A stretch of DNA of 64,000 bases from Ichthyophis bannanicus (taxonomy: Eukaryota > Chordata > Amphibia > Gymnophiona > Ichthyophiidae): the NCBI GenBank assembly GCA_033557465.1, contig CM066034.1, positions 417,610,159-417,674,158 on the forward strand, written 5' to 3'. Position 1 is the first letter of the stretch; each line of letters begins with the position of its first letter. The notes beneath the pieces were generated by a model, which searched no databases, was not told the origin of the DNA, and worked only from the letters and a program-made list of their open reading frames with translations. Position numbers and translations under genes: made by a program. Positions 53,594 through 64,000 of this stretch are shown here, piece after piece.

Positions 53594-56023
53594 CCCCCCC
53601 CGAGGTACCCCGGTCAGCCCGGAGCGAAATAGTAAGTTTGTATAAGTATTAAGTCAGGATTCTAAGTAGGCCTCTCGGGAGCTTCAGCGCGAAGCGTCTT
53701 ACCCGCTGGACATCAGGCTCCGCCCCCCACAGTACTAACTTTTAACTTTTGAAAGGGAGACTATGATAAAATGAGGAAAACAGTTAAGAAAAAACTAAAA
53801 GGAGCAGTTGCAAAGGTTAAAGACATACATCAAGCTTGGGTGTTGTTGAAAAATACTATCTTGGAAGCCCAGACCAGCTGTATTCCACGCTTTAAGAAAA
53901 GTGGAAGGAAGTCCAAAAAAACAGCCAGCATGGTTTAAAGGTGAGGTCAGAGAGGCTGTCGTTGCCAAAAAAGCATCTTTCAGGAAATGGAAAAAAGAGC
54001 CAAACGACGAAACCTGGAAACAGCACAAGCACTGGCAAGTCAAATGCAAGGCATTGATAAGGCAGGCAAAGAGAGAATTTGAGAAGAAGCTTGCTGTGGA
54101 AGCAAAAACGCGAAATAAAGACCTTTTCAAGTACATTTGTAGCAAAAAACCTGTGAGAGAGTCAGTTGGTCCATTAGATGATAAAGGGGATAAAGGAGCA
54201 CTAAGAGGCAACAAGGCGATAGCGGAGAGACTGAATGAATTCTTTGCTTTGGTCTTTACTGAGGAAGATGTAGGGATGTTACCCATGACTGAAGTGGTAT
54301 TTAAAGGTGCGGAAGAATTGAAGGAAATATCGATACATCGGGAAGATGTCTTACAACTATTAGATAAACTGAAGAGTAGCAAATCACCTGGGCCGGATGG
54401 TATACATCCAAGGGTGTTGAAAGAACTGAAATATGAGATTGCAGAACTGCTATCAGTAATCTGTGAACTATCATTAAAATCATCTCTAATACCTGAAGAT
54501 TGGAGGATCGCCAATGTAACACCAATTTTTAAAAAGGGTTCCAGGGGTGATCCGGGAAACTACAGACCGGTGAGCCTGACATCAGTACCGGGAAAAATGG
54601 TAGAAACCATCATAAAGAATAAAATTACTCAGCATGTAGATAGTCACAACCTAATGGGAGACAGCCAACATGACTTTAGACAAGGAAGATCTTGTCTTAC
54701 TAATCTGTTATGTTTTTTTGAAGGAGTGAATAAACAGGTGGACAAAGGTGAGTCAGTTGATATTGTGTATCTGAAATTATAGAAAGCCTTTGACAAGGTC
54801 CCTCATCAGAGACTTTTGGCAAAACTAAAGAGTCATGGGATAGGAGGCAGTGTACTATTGTGGATCAGGAACTGGTTAAAAGATAGAAAGCAGAGGGTAG
54901 GGCTAAATGGCCAACTTTCCCAATGGAGAAAGGTGAATAGTGGTGTACCCCTGGGATCTGTGCTGGGTCCGCTGCTTTTTGACATATTCATAAATGACCT
55001 GGAAAGTGGAATAACGAGTGAGGTTATCAAATTTGCAGATGACACAAAACTATTTAAAGTTGTTAAAACCCAAGAGGATTGTGAAAAATTGCAAGAGGAT
55101 CTTGATAAATTGGAAGACTGGGCATCAAAATAGCAGATGAAATTTAATGTGGACAAGTGCAAGGTTATGCACCTAGGGAAGAACATCCCAAACTATGGTT
55201 ACACGATGCAAGGTTCCACATTAGGAACCACCACCCAGGAAAAAGATTTAGGCGTCATTGTGGATACCATGTTAAAACCCTCGGCCCAGTGTGCAGCGGC
55301 GGCCAAGAGAGCAAATAGAATGCTCGGTATGATAAGGAAAGGAATGGAAAATAAAACAAAAGATATTATAATGCCTCTATATCGTTCCATGGTGAGACCG
55401 CACCTTGAATATTGTGTGCGGTTCTGGTCGCCGTATCTTAAAAAGGATATAGCGATTTTAGAAAAGGTACAGAGAAGAGGCACCAAAATGGTAAAGGGGA
55501 TGGAAGGATACTCCTATGAAGAAAGGCTAAAAAGGTTAGGGCTCTTTAACCTGGAAAAGAGACGGCTGAGGGGAGATATGATAGAAGTCTATAAATTAAT
55601 GAACGGAGTGGAACGGGTAAACGTAGATCGATTGTTTACCTTATCAGAATATAGAAAGACTAGGGGACATGCAATGAAGCTACAGGGTAAACTATTTAAG
55701 ACTAATAAAAGAAAATATTTTTTCACTCAACGTGTAATCAAACTCTGGAATTTGTTACCGGAGGATGTAGTAAAGGCTGTTAGTGTAGCTGGGTTTAAAA
55801 AAGGTTTGGACAAGTTCCTGGAGGTAAGGTCCATAAACCATTATTAAGAAGTGACCAAAGATATCAATGCTTGACCCAATACAAGGATTGTGGAACTTGT
55901 GTCTCTTGGGGAAACTGCTAGGTACATATGACCTAGATTGGCCACTGTTGGAAACAGAATACTGGGCTTGATGGACCTTGGTCTGACCCAGTATGGCATA
56001 TCTTATGTTCTTATGTTCTTATG

Positions 56024-56231
56024 AGAAGATGCAGTGAAGCTGTGCACTCCTGTTTCGGTTCAACTTATTTGTGTGAATCTGTGTTTTCCCATCTGAAAAT
56101 GACAGAGTACACAACGTTCCAACATGACAGATGAACATCTCCAGAATTCCCTGAGACTGGTCCTCACACAATATTCACCCAACTTCAAAAAGCTGGTGGA
56201 TGAAATGCAGGCTCAGATGTCTCACCAATGA
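56024..56231 (+). pseudogene. hAT transposase, C-terminal dimerisation region
   Basis: It resumes after CR1-G with RRCSEAVHSCFGSTYLCESV and FSHLKM, the hATC dimerisation motif, then after a shift TDEHLQNSLRLVLTQYSPNF and a stop at 56,229-56,231. A few residues between 47,592 and 56,024 appear lost at the CR1 insertion. Confidence 0.8.
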
Positions 56232-56655
56232 GCAAGAGTGAAATATTAAAGATTGTGCAAGATCAGCCTGGATCAATACTCAACCTAAATTTAACACAAA
56301 TTACTCAATAAAAGTTAAAGAAAGTTATTAAGACAGCTAAAGAAAGTTATTACTCAATAAAACTTTAAGAAAAAATGTGCTTCCCATTTCCCCTCACAGT
56401 TCTTACTGGATCTTCGTCTCTCTGTTTTGTTTTTGCTTAATTTACTTAACAGCTGATCACATCCAAGTAAATGACAGAAGGTTCATTAAAAGTGTGTGTG
56501 GGGGGGGGGGAGGGTGGAATCCTCAAACTTTATTGGGTTAAAATCTAATTTGAAACTAATTTGAAACTTAATTTTCATGATGGTAGATCACCGGCACTTT
56601 TTGCCAGAAGAAGTAGATCACGACCTGTTCGAAGTTGGATATGCCTGCTCTACAC

Positions 56656-57945
56656 CATTAACGCCCACTGTCCACCTCTTTTCTTCTTACCCCTGAAGTC
56701 CCCTCTAACGTTCGTTAAGGCAGCATTATCGGCGCTCAGATGCTGATAACGCACATTAATGGTGCACTTGCCCCCTTACTGCCCTTTAGTAAACATACCC
56801 CTAAGTCTTCCTTGTGCCCTGCAGTCCAAAAGAGGAAGGAGCTTGTTGCACCCCCCCTCCCCCATACTCCTCTCCTTCTTTCCTTTCTGATCTGTAAAGA
56901 AAGGCAAATAGTAAAGGGGGAAGAAAAGAAAACACAAGATGATGGACATTGGTCAAGAGTCCATAACAATTTGCTTGGTCATGGTAATGTGCCATAAGCT
57001 CTATGAAATAGCCAATAAGAAAAAGATATTGCTGGTCAAAAAGATAGAACGTTGCTGTTAAAAATATGTTTCTAGTCTAGACTTGAGAGACTATCAGGAT
57101 GAAACATTTGCTGCTGGTCCCTTTTAGTTTTGTTTTTCTCATTATCTGTACTTCTGCTTTTGGCTTATAAAAGATGTACCTAATCAATACTAGTTAGAGA
57201 CTTGTATTTCATGCTAGGATCCCTTTGTGTCTGTCAACTCTCTCAGTTGCATTTTTTATATAATAAAGGCTCATTCCAACTATCCAAAGAGTACTTCTTT
57301 ATTTCAAAATTTACACCACATAATTATTCTCAAGTCTGGTTTTACTACTGCCATTTTCAGGCTTATTAAGATTTCTCATTGCTGGTTTGATATTTTTAAC
57401 ATTTTCTCACTCCCATACCTAGGTCAAAGTCCAAACTAACAGAATCAACATTTTATTTAGGATAAATTTTGTTATTAATATTCCATGATATTTTAAAATA
57501 AGCATGTGAACAAATACAATATTCATAAACAATCAAGAACGCTCTGTGTTCAAATGTACCTGTTCAAGCATCCACACACAACATAGCGTGTGCAAACCTT
57601 CACCTGGCAGTGTGTCATCTTGACCTTTGTTCAGCTCCACTTGTGATTGCACCATAAATCAGCCTGTACTAAATGCAGCACACTCACTAGCCAAGCTGTA
57701 ACTGTGAGGATATCTTGCACCACACCCAACAGCTTATGCTGTACAGGTGATCAGGCAGCCCCACACCTTGGACTGCCTGGTTATTATACCAGGTCATAAT
57801 AGCTTTACCTGTATAGCTATACAATCCTAAAGCCAGAACTCTTCCTTTATTTTCTATTTGTCCCCTCCTCTAAGTGAGGGATAACACAGTAGAGGTATCT
57901 TAATTTGTAGCTTCCCTCCTCCCATTTCCCTGTGGGCTCTGGACA
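56656..57945. other. Unassigned non-coding DNA
   Basis: No gene. 56,656-56,810 (AACGCACATTAATGG, CCCTTTAGTAAACATACCCC) has the look of an old DNA-transposon end. Its other half should adjoin 45,440-45,668, left of the hAT element. Confidence 0.35.
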
Positions 57946-59606
57946 TTGAAGAGTATGGAGAGTTTTTCTTTTATGTGTTCCCTCCCTGCTTTCTGTTTTA
58001 GCCCTTTATTAAAAGGTCCTATGAGGTATGATTGTTTGCCAAGGCAGAGTATAAGTTCACCATCTGATGTTCTTTTAGCCCTGATTTGTCAGAAATTCTA
58101 TTGGTGCATAATGGCTACTGGCCTTTTATGGATGGCATATGTACTGCCTCATTGTGTGCCTTCTGACACTGACCTTCATATTGAATGGCTTGTTATCCTT
58201 GATTGTGAATTGCATTCAATTGTTGTTGTGGGTGACCTTTATGTTCATGCAGAGGAGAGGGCTTGTTCCACTGTTGAGAATGTATTTTTAGCTACCATGG
58301 AATCACTGGGCTTTCCCTGTGCATGACAATGGTCATATACTTGATCTGATTTTTCGTTTTTGGTTAACTGTTTCTTGCTTGAAGTTTTTCTCTTTTTCAG
58401 TGCATGCCTACCCTTGGACTAATCATAAATTAATTAGTTTTTCCTTAAAGGTGCAATAAGAGCCCAAGCCAACTATAATGAAGACAGTTCCAGTTTCATT
58501 ATTTTCTATATGTCTCTGTCTATAGGCAGAATAAAGGGAAGATGGATCTTTCTAAAAAAAAAAAAATACTTTCCATCTAAGATCATGACTTCTATATCTA
58601 TATAACAACTAAGAGAAATCGAGCTGCATAACAGAACACTCAAATGGTTCCATTCATACCTTGAGGGCAGACAACAATATCTGAAATGTGGAGAGAACAT
58701 ATCCACACCATTCAGCATACAACAGGGGATTCCACAAGGATCAACTATCTCATCACTGTTCTTCAACCTCTTCATCCAGCCTATCTGTGATATCATCAAA
58801 AAACATAATATTCACTACAAGCTATATGCTGATAATATCATGATATACACCTCCATTAATACTGAGAAACCTGTCTACTCAACAATAACCAACTGCCTCT
58901 CAGAAATGAATTAATGAAATGGCAACCACAATCTCAGCATAAATTACAATAAAACAGAAGCACTCATTATAACACATAACACGGTCTTCACCCCTCCAAG
59001 CATGATAAAACTACAGACTACAAGCATATTCATCAAAAATGAGATTAAGTATGTAGGAGTCATCCTGGATCAAAACCTGAACCTATAGTCACACATTAAC
59101 AGGACAATAAAATCTGCGTACTACAAGATGAGAATTATGAGGAAACTGAAACCGCTTCTCAGTCAGACTGACTTCCGCACGGTGATTCAGGTCACCATAA
59201 CGCCGATTTAAACTACCGCAACTCATCAAGCCCTTCCAGTTCAAACGATCAAACCTCTGCAAATGGCCCAGAATATGGCTGAACGTATCATCTCAAGTAT
59301 AGCAAAACATGAACTCATTATGCCCATATTACATCAATTGCACTGGCTCCCAATTAAGAGTCGCATCAGGTACATGTCTACTTTGAACATTTTCAAAATC
59401 CTGCACGAGAGCTCGGCTGAGACATTCCAAGACCTCATAAAAAGGGACCCTGAAAACCAGCCAAGAAGAACAAACCCCCAAAGCATGTTGCTGACACTCA
59501 GTGATTACCCCAAAGTTAAACAGTCTACAGCTAACAGAGCAATCTCACTTAATGCACTAGCACTATGTAACTCTCTCCCGGAAGTCCTTAGGGCACTGCA
59601 TATAGT
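57946..59606 (+). mobile_element. L2-B, decayed L2-clade LINE
   Basis: On +: an endonuclease relic (VVVGDLYVHAEE, LESLGF-like, LDLIF) at about 58,210-58,450, then after a deletion an RT part with GIPQGSTISSLFFNLFIQPI and YADNIMIYTSI near 58,720-58,860. Last is the C-terminus, LQMAQNMAERIISSIAKHEL to SLPEVLRAL (59,250-59,600). The catalytic YADD is changed to YADN, and there are many stops. It ends where CR1-H begins. Confidence 0.75.
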
Positions 59607-59803
59607 AACATAATAAATGATGGCAGATAAATACCAGTATGGTCCATCTAGTCTGCCCAGTAAGATGGCAAGAGTAGGTGCACCTGCCGCTCCGTGCAGG
59701 CCACCCCTTCCCATGTCTTTCTTATAGGGGTGAACCCTCCCCATGTCTTTGTTTTAGGGGTGAACCCACCGCTCCGTGTAGGACATCCCTGGATGTTGAG
59801 AAA

Positions 59804-61906
59804 TTAGTTAGTTAAGTTTATTTTGATTTTCTCCTGTTGCTGTAAAGGGATCCACTGCGTCTGTCCCATGCCATTTTGAATTCTGTCACTGGATATATCC
59901 CCCAGCACTTCCATGGGGAGGGCACTCCAAGCATCTACCACCCTTTCAGTGAAAAAGTATTTCCTGACATTGCCTTTCAATTTAACCCCTTGCAGCTTCA
60001 TGTTATGCCCTTTAGTTTTACAGTTTCCCCGTCTTTGGAAGATGTTTGCTTGTTCATTATTTCTCCTTAAGTATTTAAAGGTCTGAATCATATCTCCCCT
60101 GTCCCTCCTCTCCTCCAGAGTGTACATATTTAGGTCTTCAAGTCTCTTCTCATATGGCTTCTGAGGCAGGCTCCAAATCATTTTGGCCACCTTCCTCTGA
60201 ACAGTTTCCAGTCTTTTTATATCCTTTGTAAGATAGGGTCTCCAAAACTGAACACAGTATTCCAAGTGAGGCCTCACCAGTGACTTATACAGTGACATTA
60301 GTACCTCTTTCCTTTCTGCTGGTAATTTCTCTTTGTATGCAACCCAACATCCTCCTGGCCTTTGCCACTGCCTTGTCACACTGTTTTGCCACCTTGAGAT
60401 CCGCAGAAATAATCACAACAAGGTCCTTCTCCTGGTCCATGCACACCAATCTCTCTCCCCCTATCGTGTACATTTCACCTGGATTTCTGCTTTCCAAGTG
60501 CATGGCACTACACTTCTTTGCATTAATACTTAACTGCCAAGCATTAGATCATTCTTCCAGCTTTTGTAGATCTTTCCTCATGTTATCCACTCCCTCAGGG
60601 GAGTCCACTCTGTTGCAAATTTTCATGTCATCTGCAAAAAGACAGACTTTTCCATGCAGTCCTTCAGCAATATCACTCACAAATACATTGAACAGTGCTG
60701 GGTCCAGGACCGAACCCTGGGGCACCCTGCTAATCACCCTCCATCTCTGATTTTCCTCCTCTCCCGAATATACCTGAAGAAAGTTTTGTCGCCACACTTC
60801 ACATCTTTAGCCATCTTTTCCTCTGCCCTTGATTTTGCTTTCCTTATTTTTCTTTTTGTCTCTTTTAGTTTGCTCCTGTATTCCTTACTGTGTTCCTCTT
60901 TTTGCAAGCTTTGAATTTTGTGAAAGCTTTGTTTTTTTGCTTTTATTTGAGCAGCCACTTCTTTGGAGAACCAAATATGTTTCCTTCTCATCTTGTTTTT
61001 ATTTACTTCCCTTATATATTTATCTGTTGCCCCTTTTATTGCCACCTTTAGTTTAGCCTATTGCAGTTCCACTTCCCTTATCCCCTCCCACCCTGCCAGC
61101 TCCTCCTTCAGGTACTTGGCCATTCTACTGAAGTCAGTGTTTTTGAAGGTTAGGACTTTGAGCTGGCTATGATTGGACTGCACCTTGGCTTTTATCTCAA
61201 ACTACACCATGTGATGATCGCTGCTGCTCACAGGGGCACCCACCCAGACATTCGACATGCTCTCACCATTGGTGAGCACTAAATCCAGCATTGAGCTTTC
61301 CCTGGTTGGTTCCATCAACATTTGTTTAAGTGATACATCTTGGAAAGCATCCACAATTGTACTCCAATCCACATCGTGTAGATTAAAGTCACCCAATATG
61401 ATCACGTCCCCCTTTGTAGCTATCTTGGCAATATCTATAATCAATTCATTATCTATTTCTTCGATTTGAGTCGGAGGTCTGTAGACTACAGCAGTATGGA
61501 TGACAGTGCCATCTCCTCTTTCTAACACAATCCAGAGGGCTTCTTCTTTTCCCCCTGCCGCCTGCATTGCAGTAGCTTTAATATTACTTTTGACATACAA
61601 GGCTACTCCTCCTTTTCCACTTTCTCTGTCTCTTCTGAATAGATTATAGTCAGCTATGGCTATATCCCATTCATGCAATTCATTAAACTATGTTTCTGTA
61701 ATTGCCACAATGTCCAAGTCCATTTCCACCATTAGGGCTTCCAGGTCTGGAACTTTGTTGGCTAAGCTGCGAGCGTTTGTGTTTATTGCTTTCCAGCATT
61801 TAACTGGCTTGCATGTATTTTGCATTGATTTTGTTCTGCCTACTTCTTTCCACTTGTTGTTGATGTGTGATTTAAAAGTGAGGCTGTTTCTGATGTTGTT
61901 CTGCAT
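59804..61906 (-). pseudogene. CR1-H ORF2: endonuclease and partial reverse transcriptase
   Basis: The endonuclease shows TNARSLANKVPDLEAL, DIVAITET, a stop, YNLFRRDRESGKGGVALYV, AVVYRPPTQIEEID, GDFNLHDVDW and SSSDHHMV. The linker has RRKHIWFSKEVAAQIKAKKQ and KTFFRYIRERRK, then a deletion removes all fingers. The palm resumes with ISRVPQGSVLDPALFNVFVS and FADDMKICN. The C-terminus includes [19 protein letters not shown] and YTLEERRDRGDMIQTFKYL. It cannot be active. Confidence 0.85.
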
Positions 61907-62200
61907 TTGCCGGGAGTGATGTCCTGAACTAGTCCTTTTCCATCCTTCACCCCCTTTTTCTAGTTTAAATACATATCCACATACTGCCTGAATTTTTCAC
62001 TTAGGATTCTTTTCCCTGCAACAGAGAGATATAGTCCATCAGCACAGTATAGTCTCTTGTTGGTCCATCTGTTTCCCCAGTCGCCAATAAATCTGAATCC
62101 TTCTCATTCGCACCAGGTCTGGAGCCATGTATTAAAGCTGTTTATGCGATGCAGCCTTTTCTGCCCCCTTACCATAAAAAAGGTAGAACTTCTGAGAATG

Positions 62201-62911
62201 CTAGAGTGTTAACAATGGGCTTGAGTTTCTCTCCCAGAGTCTGGAAGTCCCTTTGAACTGCAGAGGAACTGTTTCGAGCCAGGTCATTATACCCAGGTGG
62301 ATGACAACATGAATTTTGGAGTGCTCACTTTCTGCACTAAGTATATCAACAATTTGGTTTGTATTCCTGCTGGCTGAAGAGCTTGGGAGGCATTTGACTA
62401 TCTTCTCTCCTTTGAACTGTGATCTCAAGTTGGTGCCTCCGATGACGGAATCTCCAAGTAGTAGTAGTTTTCTGTTTGGTGAGTTTTTCTTCATATTTGG
62501 TGCTTTAGCAGGAGATTGGGCATTGACTGACTCATTTAAGGACCCTTCAGTTTCCATGGATTGGTGAGCCTCATTAACCAAAGCAGAGAAGGCATTATGC
62601 AGGGATATCTCTTGATGTATAGGATGTCTCTCTTCGTTACAGGTCGTACTCGACCCGAGCCCACTGTGATCCATTTGTTCCTGGGATGTTTGATTCTTTG
62701 TGGGAGCGGTGGTGGACTTTGTTCTGTTTGTATCCTAGAAGAGGTGTGGTTCGTTGCAGCTAGTTCTTCCCTTAGTAGAGTCAATTCTTTATGCATAGCA
62801 GCTGACTTGAGGCACATAGGACAGGCTCTTAGTTTCCAAATGATTCATCTCAGAATGAAAGCACCACAGGTTTTGCACTTAATACACGACATGCCGAATA
62901 AGCAGTCCTAG
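62201..62911 (-). pseudogene. CR1-H ORF1: zinc-binding and esterase-like protein
   Basis: The N-terminus has MSCIKCKTCGAF, a stop, and RACPMCLKSAAMHKEL, a Cys-rich PHD-like pattern followed by a coiled coil. Then come RKLLLLGDSVIGGTN (block I with GDS), CLPSSSASRNTN, and VVIHLGIMTW where block III should read GTND. One stop, one frameshift near 62,650 and the lost block III show decay. Confidence 0.75.
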
Positions 62912-63036
62912 AAGGAGACGGAGAACAGGTGGGCTTAACACCAAATTAAAGAGATAGATGGCAACGTATGTGACCACTATATAGGCAATGCAGCCCTGGG
63001 ATGGGTGGGGTGAAGGGTAGGGTGGGTGGGAACCTA

Positions 63037-63689
63037 AGTGTCCCTGGCCAGTAGGCCTTACATGACAGTGGGCATACCCAGATATCTGATTTAAGGGCTA
63101 CACAAGGAATGTAGGCAGTCATAATATTCCCCAAAAATAATCTTTAACCAACAGTTAAATTCTATATTAGCAACAGGCAAAAAGATAGAGAGCTGAAAGC
63201 TTAGCTGTGTGGAGGCTCTGGAAGGTGTGCAGACTGGAGCTGACCAGATTCATGTGGCAGGCTATAAGATAATCTAATTAGCTCCTCCCTGGGAGCAGGC
63301 TTGCAACAGAAATTCAAACAATGGAAGCAGAATAGTCAAACTGAACTTTGTATCTGCCTACTGTGCAAAGGTCCCTGTAACTTTAACTGATACCTTTGCT
63401 TCTAAAGTAAGTAAGTGGGGAACTCAGGTAAAAGACCAGATCCCTGCAATTTAAGGATTTCTATTCCAGGTAGCTTTATACCACTAGTGTCCCTGGCCAG
63501 AAGGCCTTACATGAACAGTGGGCACACTCAGATATCTAATTTAAGGGCTACACAAGGAATGTAGGCAGTCAGAATATTCCCCAAAAGTAATCTTTAACCA
63601 ACAGTCAAATTCTATATTAGCAACAGGCAAAAAGATAGAGATCTGAAAGCTTAGCTGTGTGGAGGCTCTGGAAGTTGTGTAGACTGGAG
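63037..63689 (-). repeat. CR1-H 5' region: tandem units of 448 bp
   Basis: 63,037-63,241 recurs as 63,485-63,689 with about 95% identity by eye (AGTGTCCCTGGCCAG, GGGCTACACAAGGAATGTAG, AAAGATAGAGA). The spacing is 448 bp. In CR1-H orientation this is a partial outer unit followed by a complete one upstream of ORF1. Confidence 0.75.
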
Positions 63690-63690
63690 C

Positions 63691-64000
63691 ATGATACCAA
63701 AGAATTCAGAAAGAATTTAAGGACCTTACTGTTCATAGAACACTATGGCAAAATCACATAAAGAAGGGATGAATAGCTACCCCCACCCAAGTTGGACTTT
63801 GGTAAACCAACCTACAGCCTCTTCATGACCTGTTCACATTATACAAAATGTACATAGTTATAGAGTATTTTACTAAGGTACCCTACATGCTGAAATACTA
63901 TATACATGACCCCCTTAACACTTTATTTATTTAAAGTCTTTTCTATACTTTGTTTTGTTTTTAACCTTGTTACCCCTTACTTTGAAATGTTCTATGTACA
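63691..64000. other. Unassigned DNA at the window edge
   Basis: AT-rich, without coding signal. It begins exactly where the CR1-H repeat similarity stops, so it is probably the pre-insertion flank. Confidence 0.3.

Larger units (their letters stand above)
48286..53726 (-). mobile_element. L1 LINE with both ORFs open and a 17-bp target duplication
   Basis: A 5,441-bp L1-clade element on the minus strand. It has a short leader (53,726-53,594), ORF1, a 430-bp spacer, ORF2, a roughly 235-bp 3' UTR and an A tail (T run at about 48,282-48,295). Perfect repeats CCACAGTACTAACTTTT at 48,269-48,285 and 53,727-53,743 flank it. Identical duplications and two undamaged ORFs mean a young insertion. The 133-bp leader may be complete or slightly truncated. 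Confidence 0.95.
47593..56023 (+). mobile_element. CR1-G, 5'-truncated CR1 LINE, split by L1
   Basis: Main-family CR1 on +. It begins at the endonuclease (CLYANARSLKNKM), is interrupted at 48,285 by L1, resumes at 53,727, and ends in TTCTTATG repeats at 56,023. The ORF1 region is absent. The RT is close to intact ([50 protein letters not shown]), with stops at 47,833, 54,779 (YLDFQKAF changed to YLKL-stop-KAF) and 55,134. It is the best-preserved CR1 C-terminus in the window. Confidence 0.9.
45677..56647 (+). mobile_element. hAT transposon with TIRs and 8-bp duplication, host of CR1-G and L1
   Basis: The left end CAGGCATGTCCAAC and the right end GTTGGATATGCCTG are imperfect inverted repeats. 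Next to them GGTAGATCGCGATC and AGTAGATCACGACC continue the similarity. TTCTACAC (45,669-45,676) and CTCTACAC (56,648-56,655) are an 8-bp duplication with one mismatch. The interior carries a Charlie-type hAT transposase. Without nested LINEs the element is about 2.5 kb. Confidence 0.82.
59607..63690 (-). mobile_element. CR1-H, near full-length CR1 of a second family
   Basis: On the minus strand: repeated leader (63,690-63,037), ORF1 (about 62,911-62,201), endonuclease (61,906-61,202), linker (61,045-60,770), RT palm onward (60,797-59,804), and a 3' end with GTCCATCTAGTCTGCC and TAGTAACATA at 59,607-59,650. RT fingers are deleted near 60,770-60,800. It is related to CR1-F rather than to the main family. 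Confidence 0.85.

Noticed and set aside
57540..57760. Possible unique or conserved non-coding element
   Set aside because: No internal symmetry, no coding signal and no second copy in the window; conservation cannot be judged from sequence alone.
1..64000. Host protein-coding genes
   Set aside because: No frame or exon-like segment matched a non-transposon family I recognise, so none is claimed.

Overview
This is a gene-poor, repeat-saturated stretch of vertebrate chromosome. I found no convincing host exon, no rRNA, no functional tRNA and no CRISPR. Almost every coding signal belongs to a transposable element, and most elements sit inside other elements. The mix points to a large-genome amphibian, most likely a caecilian: CR1 with a (CTTATGTT)n-type 3' end, L1, L2, BovB-like RTE, DIRS, Harbinger, Tc1 and hAT side by side. 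The species call is inference from family composition.

Layout. (1) 1-14,800: an old CR1 copy ('CR1-D') is split by a very large, decayed Harbinger element (about 110-13,688). That element carries a Myb-like gene on + and an intron-containing transposase on -, pointing toward each other. It was later hit by an L1 3' fragment (688-965), a probable solo LTR (5,873-6,703) and a CR1 ('CR1-A', 7,020-11,344). CR1-A in turn contains an intact L1-like element that encodes only ORF1 (7,881-9,506). (2) 15,506-21,547: CR1-C on +, then CR1-E on - with a second CR1 family and an L1 tail inside it. (3) 21,548-31,228: palindrome-rich DNA, an L2 on - split by a BovB-like RTE on +, then a second ORF1-only element rearranged by 5' inversion. 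(4) 31,775-39,422: a Tc1-like transposon split by a near full-length CR1 ('CR1-B') with an esterase-type ORF1 and a tandem-repeat 5' region; CR1-B itself holds a 213-bp foldback insertion. (5) 39,600-45,300: L2 tails, a CR1 ORF1 scrap, a DIRS-like gag/RT relic and about 2 kb of unassigned DNA. (6) 45,677-56,647: a hAT element split by CR1-G, which is split by a young L1 (48,286-53,726) with both ORFs open and a perfect 17-bp target duplication. (7) 57,946-63,690: an L2 relic on + abutting a CR1 of another family ('CR1-H') on -, again with esterase-type ORF1 and tandem 5' repeats.

How the parts relate. The nesting gives a relative chronology: CR1-D, then Harbinger, then CR1-A, then the ORF1-only element; and hAT, then CR1-G, then L1. 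The ORF1-only elements have no reverse transcriptase, so they presumably borrow it from an L1 such as the one at 48-54 kb. At several junctions, removing the insert and one target-site copy restores the interrupted frame, which supports the boundaries. The most notable items are the intact ORF1-only retrotransposon with a strong 5' hairpin, its 5'-inverted relative, the intact L1, the foldback insertion, and CR1 5' regions built of tandem repeats.
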